The translations under genes and the position numbers were made by a program. The notes under the pieces were generated by a model. It had not been told where the DNA came from, did not search any database, and worked only from the letters and a program-made list of their open reading frames with translations. DNA of 5,864 nt, from positions 1 through 5,864 of the forward strand of contig CAISYT010000052.1 in the NCBI GenBank assembly GCA_903889785.1, written 5' to 3'. The DNA is from an uncultured Caulobacterales bacterium. Lineage in GTDB: Bacteria > Pseudomonadota > Alphaproteobacteria > Caulobacterales > Caulobacteraceae. Of this stretch, positions 1-4,077 are shown in pieces (positions within the stretch are counted from its first letter, which is position 1; each line of letters begins with the position of its first letter).

Positions 1-255
1 CGATCCAGGCCAATCGCCAGGAGAAGCTCCAAACCTTCCCTTGGCGGTCCGCTGACACAGCGCGGTTACCCTGATTGTCCCATTTAGGCACCATAATGTC
101 CAAATAACCCGAGTCTTGATCTTAACCGGGCAAGGATGGCGCCAAAAGCGCGCTCAATCTGCGCATACCCTTCAGATGGTGAAAGCTGTCACTCTACTGT
201 GGATAGAAACACAATCGTAAGTGGATAGCGCCATTTTGGTTATTAGGATTCCAAA
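1..255. other. Stretch without a supportable gene
   Basis: All six frames are short or broken here and none resembles a family I recognise. The forward frame that carries kinase-like residues after position 256 meets stops at 88-90, 97-99, 223-225 and 244-246. The 8-base sequence GTGGATAG occurs at 199-206 and again at 221-228, 22 bases apart. The stretch may be decayed 5' sequence of the kinase remnant that follows, or an old intergenic region, and the sequence alone does not decide between them. I saw no RNA gene or convincing promoter. Confidence 0.4.
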
Positions 256-1078
256 GGCGACCCGCAGAAATATGCTCCAACCGGCGCCAATGCCCTGGTC
301 ATCGCAGGCGCCGACAGTTGGGCCGCCGGACACGGCTGAAGCCGCCGATACGCGCAGCGGGAGACGCCGCAAGGCCGTGGAGCAGCGTCGTCGATCTTTC
401 CTGCGCATGGTCAGCCACGAACTGCGAACTCCGCTGAACACCGTGATTGGATTTCCGAGATCATCGCCAGCGGCGCTCTGCGGCCCCCTGGGCACCCTGG
501 GCACCCCAGAGTATAAGGAATAAGCTGAACTCGTCCGCCAAAGCGGTTATCGCCTGCTGAAACTGGTGAACCAGGTCATCGAAATCGCCCGGCTGGAAGA
601 CGGGGTGGTCGACCTGGACCTGAGCGGCGAGCCGGTGGGCCAGGCCATCGACGACATCATCACCGCACTGAAGGACGAAATCGCAGCGCGCGAGGCGCAA
701 ATCGTGGTCGAGGACCGCAACACCCTGCCCTGTGTTCGAGCCGACGGGCGCGGCCTTCGCACCATGCTGCTGAACCTGATGTAGAATGCCGTGGCCCATT
801 CGCCGCAGGGTGGGCTGATCAGCCTGCGCTGCCGGCTCGGAGACTCCGGCGTGGAGATCGAGATCGAGGACCGTGGTCCAGGCATCGAGCCTTCACAGTT
901 GCAGCGACTGCGTCAACCCTTTGAACAGGGGGACGACGCCCTCACCCGATCCAGCGAGGGTGCGGGCCTGGGCCTGGCGATTACGCAGCTCTTGGCCAGG
1001 GCCATGAACGGCCAGCTGCGCCTGCGTTCCAGCGTCGGGGCCGGATTTAAGGCCATCCTGGTGCTGCCCTCCGCCTGA
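256..1078 (+). pseudogene. Sensor histidine kinase pseudogene (HisKA + HATPase_c remnant)
   Basis: Remains of a two-component sensor kinase, a protein that would autophosphorylate on histidine and pass the phosphate to a response regulator. The H-box reads FLRMVSHELRTPLN, with the phospho-acceptor His codon at 416-418. The ATPase domain keeps an N-box (LLNLM-stop-NAVAHS, 767-802), the G1 motif DRGPGI (869-886), the F-box PFEQ and the G2 motif GAGLGL (959-976), and the natural end is TGA 1076-1078. It cannot make one protein: TAA at 521-523 sits where a residue before AELVRQSG is expected, and TAG at 782-784 replaces a residue inside the N-box, probably Gln (CAG). A one-base loss near 451-453 and a one-base gain near 481 scramble about ten residues after the H-box. 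The N-terminal sensor region is missing or unreadable. No membrane segments are visible. The three pieces between stops share one frame, so stop suppression is formally possible but unlikely. Confidence 0.88.
488..505 (+). repeat. 9-bp perfect tandem duplication inside the kinase pseudogene
   Basis: CTGGGCACC occurs twice in direct succession (488-496 and 497-505), giving the peptide GPLGTLGTPEYKE where kinases of this type normally have one short GPLG-type turn before PEYKEYA. It preserves the frame. It lies between the compensated frameshift and the TAA stop, in the most damaged part of the gene, and looks like a replication-slippage product. Confidence 0.7.
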
Positions 1079-1121
1079 GGCGGCCTTGCCACCCGCCGTG
1101 GGTACGCCTACGACCCACCTC

Positions 1122-1544
1122 ATGATCAACCCCATTGACGACGAACTCAACGCGATCACCGAAGAGTTCGACCTGCTCGGCGAATGGGAGGAACGATACC
1201 GCTACGTTATCGACCTGGGCCGCAACCTGCCGCCGCTGAGTGAGGCGGAACATGGCGACTCCAACAAGGTTCGCGGCTGCGCCAGTCAGGTCTGGCTGGC
1301 GACAGATGCCGGCCCCAATCGAACGATGGCCATCCGTGGTGATTCTGACGCCCACTTAGTGCGTGGCCTGATCGCCATATTGCTGCGGCTCTATAACGGC
1401 CGCACGCCCGCCGATATTCTAGATTTCGACGCCCAGGCGGCATTCCTGGGGCTTGGGTTTACCGGTGCGCTCACCCAGCAACGCTCGAATGGGCTGGCTT
1501 CGATGGTGCAACGGATCCGCCGCGACGCCGAAACCCTGCCCTAG
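1122..1544 (+). CDS. sufE: SufE-family cysteine desulfuration protein
   Basis: SufE takes the persulfide sulfur from the cysteine desulfurase SufS and passes it to the Fe-S cluster scaffold in the cytosol. The 140-residue product has the usual SufE length. The hallmark sulfur-acceptor site is present as NKVRGCASQVWL, with the acceptor Cys53 (codon 1278-1280), equivalent to Cys51 of the E. coli protein. The conserved start of the fold (EEFDLLGEWEERYRYVIDLG) and the C-terminal RSNGLASMVQRI helix are intact. I chose ATG 1122 because it gives the normal short lead before the first helix. In-frame TTG 1086, with GAGG just upstream, and GTG 1098 are alternatives that add 12 or 8 residues, and ATG 1122 has no clear Shine-Dalgarno. 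The gene starts 43 bases after the end of the kinase remnant and may once have been cotranscribed with it. No other suf gene is in the window, so it acts as a stand-alone sufE here. Confidence 0.93.
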   Translation: MINPIDDELNAITEEFDLLGEWEERYRYVIDLGRNLPPLSEAEHGDSNKVRGCASQVWLATDAGPNRTMAIRGDSDAHLVRGLIAILLRLYNGRTPADILDFDAQAAFLGLGFTGALTQQRSNGLASMVQRIRRDAETLP

Positions 1545-1553
1545 CGCTGGATT

Positions 1554-2033
1554 TCAGGCTGCAGAGATGCCTGTGGTTCCAGATAGGGTGCCGACGATGG
1601 CGTCATAGCCCAGGATCATGTCGACATCCCGCCCATTGCGGGCCAAGGGCAGGCGTTGCCACAGAATCGACATATGGGGTGAGCCGCGCCAGCCAAGGTT
1701 GTGGCAACCGACCAGTGGCCGCCGCTCAGCGATCACCTTATCCAGCTGCTCACGCCAGTATTTGGAGGCCGTGCCGGAATAAACGTCATCAAGGGTACGA
1801 CCGGTGATTTCGCGGCCATACACGGAATAAAGCCCCGTGCCGGCCAGGCGCAGGCGATACTGGCCGTTATTGTCGAAATCGATCAGGCTGATGGTCGGCA
1901 GTAGGCGTTTGAGCCGGAACGGATTGAGATCCTCGCGGGAGGGCAGGCGCGCATTTCGGCGCAGCGACGCCCAATAGCCGAAGAGCTCTTCGTGCGCACG
2001 CGCGGCCACCGCAGAGACCCCCAATTGCCCCAT
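1554..2033 (-). CDS. PAS_5 (PF07310-type) domain protein
   Basis: A 159-residue protein made of one PAS-like domain of the alphaproteobacterial PAS_5 family (formerly DUF1457). The family signature is visible as ELFGYWASLRRNARLPSRED, followed by LNPFRLKRLLPTISLIDF, then the core strands with YRLRLAGTGLYSVYGREITG and a C-terminal strand DMILGYDAIVG. There is no signal peptide, membrane segment or output domain, so it is a free-standing cytosolic PAS protein. Ligand and partners are unknown for the family. ATG 2033 is preferred because AAGGAA (2041-2046 on the + strand as ttcctt) lies 7 bases upstream. An in-frame TTG at 2051 would overlap that ribosome site. The gene converges on sufE with only 9 bases between stops, and no clear terminator is visible there. 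It reads in the same direction as mucR, but a terminator lies between them, so it probably has its own promoter in 2052-2187, which I could not pinpoint. Confidence 0.85.
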   Translation of the reverse strand: MGQLGVSAVAARAHEELFGYWASLRRNARLPSREDLNPFRLKRLLPTISLIDFDNNGQYRLRLAGTGLYSVYGREITGRTLDDVYSGTASKYWREQLDKVIAERRPLVGCHNLGWRGSPHMSILWQRLPLARNGRDVDMILGYDAIVGTLSGTTGISAA

Positions 2034-2040
2034 GTTCAGA

Positions 2041-2046
2041 TTCCTT
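2041..2046 (-). promoter_or_regulatory. Shine-Dalgarno of the PAS_5 gene
   Basis: On the minus strand this reads AAGGAA and is followed by 7 bases and then ATG at 2033. It is the reason for preferring that ATG over the TTG 18 bases upstream. Confidence 0.65.
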
Positions 2047-2187
2047 AACAACCCCTTGGAATCACGTCGAATCAGTTATTGCCCACTGGCCGAAACCGCA
2101 GCAAGCGGAAAAGGGTTAACGCGGCTGAAGTTCGCTGGGGCGATGCGCCAAAGACCCATTTTGAAGCGGATTTGGGCACCGCAAAAG

Positions 2188-2222
2188 AAAATGCCCGCCG
2201 GCGGGGAGCCAGCGGGCATTTT
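2188..2222 (-). terminator. Rho-independent terminator downstream of mucR
   Basis: A perfect 11-bp inverted repeat (AAAATGCCCGC at 2188-2198 with GCGGGCATTTT at 2212-2222) encloses a 13-base loop. On the minus strand the stem runs into TTTTCTTTT, the normal U-rich tail. It begins 18 bases beyond the mucR stop codon, so it should end mucR transcription and insulate the PAS_5 gene. On the plus strand the flanking T run is short (four T, all within the stem), so activity in that direction would be weaker. Confidence 0.88.
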
Positions 2223-2240
2223 GCAATTCTGGCGTCGTGA

Positions 2241-2657
2241 CTAGCGCTCGCGCGCCGCCTTACGGCCGGCCTGGCCAAGACCCATCTGCTTGGCGAGATC
2301 GGAGCGGGCGCGGGCGTAGTTGGGGGCGACCATCGGATAGTCTTTCGGCAGACCCCACTTGGACCGGTATTCTTCTGGCGACATGTTATACTTGGTGCGC
2401 AGATGGCGCTTCAGCGATTTGAATTTGCGACCATCCTCAAGGCAGATGAGGAAATCAGGCGTAATCGAACGCTTCAAGGGCAATGCGGGCTTCTTAGGAG
2501 CGACTTCCGCCACCTCGCCGCCGGCGACCACGCCCGTCAGCGCGCGATGAATGCTTTGAATCAAAGCCGGAAGATCAGCAGTCGAAACGACGTTATTACA
2601 GACGTAGGCGGCGACAATATCTGTCGTCATCTCAACGATTGCGAATTTTTCTTCCAT
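2241..2657 (-). CDS. mucR: MucR/Ros-family transcriptional regulator
   Basis: A 138-residue DNA-binding protein of the Ros/MucR family. These are alphaproteobacterial global regulators that bind AT-rich promoter DNA, often act as repressors, and are frequently autoregulated. Residues 8-43 match the N-terminal helical oligomerisation region (VEMTTDIVAAYV, then DLPALIQSIHRAL). Residues 69-128 are the zinc-finger-like DNA-binding domain: FLICLEDGRKFKSLKRHL, then MSPEEYRSKWGLP, then DYPMVAPNYARARSDLAKQM. Of the four ligand positions of Ros, only Cys72 and His85 match. Asp75 replaces the second Cys, and Tyr90 (after Lys89) replaces the last His. The basic tail GRKAARER is normal. ATG 2657 gives the usual short lead before the first helix; its ribosome site is weak (CGGAACGG). 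It is transcribed alone, with its own terminator at 2188-2222 and a candidate promoter at 2726-2754. Confidence 0.95.
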   Translation of the reverse strand: MEEKFAIVEMTTDIVAAYVCNNVVSTADLPALIQSIHRALTGVVAGGEVAEVAPKKPALPLKRSITPDFLICLEDGRKFKSLKRHLRTKYNMSPEEYRSKWGLPKDYPMVAPNYARARSDLAKQMGLGQAGRKAARER

Positions 2658-2725
2658 TGGGCCGTTCCGTTTGAATTTTTTGAGCCATTATGAGCGAAGA
2701 CACGTCTCATGTATACGCGAAGGAT

Positions 2726-2754
2726 TTTATATAGAGATTGGCAGAGGCGAGCAA
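2726..2754 (-). promoter_or_regulatory. Candidate sigma70-type promoter for mucR
   Basis: On the minus strand, TTGCTC (2749-2754) and TATAAA (2726-2731) are separated by exactly 17 bases, which would start transcription roughly 60 bases upstream of the mucR ATG. The surrounding sequence is clearly more AT-rich than the genes. The match is by eye; the -35 box is imperfect and TTGTTG slightly upstream competes with it. Confidence 0.5.
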
Positions 2755-2790
2755 CAACTCCAGGGGCCGAAGTCCTTTTAAATCGTCTGC

Positions 2791-2805
2791 ACGAATTCAA
2801 TTCGT
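2791..2805. promoter_or_regulatory. 15-bp palindrome upstream of mucR, possible operator
   Basis: ACGAATT-C-AATTCGT is a perfect 7-bp inverted repeat around one central base. It lies about 40 bases upstream of the candidate mucR -35 box and 66 bases from the end of the DUF2336 gene. It is flanked by a direct repeat of TCGTCTGC (2783-2790 and 2802-2809, 19 bases apart), whose second copy overlaps the right arm. The location and AT-rich core fit a regulator-binding site, and MucR autoregulation is one candidate, but nothing identifies the protein. Confidence 0.4.
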
Positions 2806-2871
2806 CTGCTTGTGCTATTCTGACAACGGTCGCCTAGGGTTTCGCGCGTCAATCGCGCTTATTCGGCAGCA

Positions 2872-3927
2872 TTAGCGGCCACATTCTCTAGACAGGGCCA
2901 ACATCGCTGTATGCTGAGGCGTGGAATGATCGTTTATGGCATCTTCGTCGCCGTCGCGGATAGCCCGCATCAGGGCTGGGGTCAGGGCCGAGGTCAGCGA
3001 CCAGTTCCAGTAGCGCAAAAGGGTCTGCGCACGATCAACCGCCATCATGTCAAAGGCGATCACGACCCGCTCCAGCCCCGGGGCAAGGTGGCCAGTATCA
3101 TCAACTGCAGGCCGCCGCAGCCCACGCCAGAGCGCACGGATCGCGGCCTTTGGCAGGCCGGCGGCCTTGCACAGCACGGCAATGCCTTCGCCGCCCGGAT
3201 CGCTGAAAATCTTGGCCCCGGTCTTTGGTTTGAGACCAGACAGGTATGAAATCTCTTGGGCCAACTCACGGGTCAGCCCCGAGGCTGCTGCGGCCACGGC
3301 CTGGTCAAGACTTTTGAAAGCGCTGCGCTCCAGGGCGGCGCGGTTGCGCTGACGCGGCTCGATGAACTGCAAACCCTTGCGAGCCAGCGGATCCTGCCAA
3401 TTTTCCGCAGCGGCCATGGGGAAAACGGCCGTTAACGCATCCTGCAGCACCTCACGGGTGACGGCGAACCTCTGCAAGATCAATTTGCGCTCATCAGGAC
3501 CGCACCACCAGAACATCACATAGGCATGGCTGGGGCGCAGTTCGTTGCGTCGCAGCAGCAAGAGAGCCAAGAGCGGATGTTCGTGCGTGTAGGTCACGAT
3601 CACCTCGACAGCCGGCGCGCTGATCTTAGCAGAGTCATTGCGCAACAGGATCTCGATGGTCGGCACATCGCCGTTGGCGCCAACCGATTCAGAGACGAGC
3701 TCGGAAAGCCCGCGCCGTGCGGCGGCCAGACGCCAGTGGTCAGGCGTGGCCCGGCCAATACAGTCAACCAGATCGGCGTCAGAAAGGCTTAGGCAGCCCT
3801 CGAGTAGCGGCCGCGCAATCTCGATCTCGTCGCGCAGCAGAGACGGGTCAGGGTGCTGGGCAGTTCGCTGAGCGTCGCCAGCCGGCGAGCAATGCGGGCG
3901 CGCCTCGACACTGGCCTGGGGCAGCAT
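2872..3927 (-). CDS. DUF2336 protein gene, locally frame-shifted, start unclear (possible pseudogene)
   Basis: The product resembles DUF2336 (PF10098) proteins of Caulobacterales, which are helical-repeat proteins of unknown function. Landmarks are LLRDEIEIARPLLEGC, then LAAARRGLSELVSE, TIEILLRNDSAKIS, SYLSGLKPKTGAKIF and GGEGIAVLCKAAGLPKAAIR. No signal peptide or membrane segment is seen. Family-like sequence reaches upstream to about 3972 (STISSGPFADFLVEMLPQ), but that part has no ATG, GTG or TTG in frame. The next in-frame start, GTG 4119, lies inside the divergent peptidase gene. ATG 3927 is given only as the first usable start; it has no ribosome site and would cut into the conserved N-terminus (351 residues). 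Between about 3843 and 3900 the open frame reads nonsense (PHCSPAGDAQRTAQ), while another frame reads RARIARRLATLSELPSTLTR, the expected family sequence. Two compensating indels are therefore inferred. It may be a dying gene or a variant still translated. Confidence 0.65.
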   Translation of the reverse strand: MLPQASVEARPHCSPAGDAQRTAQHPDPSLLRDEIEIARPLLEGCLSLSDADLVDCIGRATPDHWRLAAARRGLSELVSESVGANGDVPTIEILLRNDSAKISAPAVEVIVTYTHEHPLLALLLLRRNELRPSHAYVMFWWCGPDERKLILQRFAVTREVLQDALTAVFPMAAAENWQDPLARKGLQFIEPRQRNRAALERSAFKSLDQAVAAAASGLTRELAQEISYLSGLKPKTGAKIFSDPGGEGIAVLCKAAGLPKAAIRALWRGLRRPAVDDTGHLAPGLERVVIAFDMMAVDRAQTLLRYWNWSLTSALTPALMRAIRDGDEDAINDHSTPQHTAMLALSRECGR

Positions 3928-3982
3928 TTCGACCAGAAAATCGGCGAATGGCCCGCTTGAAATGGTTGATGTGGCTGGCGGG

Positions 3983-4062
3983 CAGGCAACCCACGCCGGC
4001 GTAAACCCGGCGTTGCCTGGCGTGACGACGAAATCGAGCGGGATGACGCCGGCGAAAGCCGG
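3983..4062. repeat. REP-like element: two hairpins between DUF2336 and opdB
   Basis: The first hairpin pairs ACGCCGG (3993-3999) with CCGGCGT (4007-4013) around a 7-base loop, extended by CAGGCA (3983-3988) with TGCCTG (4014-4019) across a 4-base bulge. The second pairs CCGGC (4049-4053) with GCCGG (4058-4062) around a GAAA tetraloop. A spacer of about 29 bases separates them. Read on the minus strand it would encode PAFAGVIPLDFVVTPGNAG, a translation typical of dispersed extragenic palindromes of the CCGGCGAAAGCCGG kind in proteobacteria. No second copy exists in this window, so repeat status is inferred from form. Confidence 0.6.
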
Positions 4063-4066
4063 AGCT

Positions 4067-4072
4067 AGGAGG
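4067..4072 (+). promoter_or_regulatory. Strong Shine-Dalgarno of the oligopeptidase gene
   Basis: AGGAGG lies 5 bases upstream of ATG 4078 and fixes the start. It sits only 4 bases after the GAAA-loop hairpin of the REP-like element, so that hairpin would be in the 5' leader if transcription begins upstream of it. Confidence 0.85.
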
Positions 4073-4077
4073 AAGGC

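Noticed and set aside
3..74. Short open frame from the left edge ending at TGA 72-74 (QANRQEKLQTFPWRSADTAR), possible tail of an upstream gene.
   Set aside because: Only 23 residues are visible, with no recognisable family and no way to judge coding character.
172..504. Minus-strand open frame of 110 residues over the kinase remnant.
   Set aside because: It is antisense to the H-box region, has no family features, and is a GC-rich shadow frame.
2052..2187. Search for CtrA-type TTAA-N7-TTAA sites and sigma70 boxes upstream of the PAS_5 gene.
   Set aside because: Isolated GTTAAC and TTAAC sequences occur but no correctly spaced pair was found.
2840..2861. GCGCG-ATTGA-CGCGC hairpin just after the DUF2336 stop as a terminator.
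   Set aside because: The stem is only 5 bp and no T run follows on the minus strand.
2859..2900. Alternative DUF2336 C-terminus: another minus-strand frame reads ENVAANAAE followed by TAA at 2859-2861, which a 2-base loss in a GA run near 2888 would explain.
   Set aside because: The existing end (LALSRECGR, TAA 2872-2874) is equally plausible, and an alanine-rich tail arises easily by chance. An ortholog alignment would decide.
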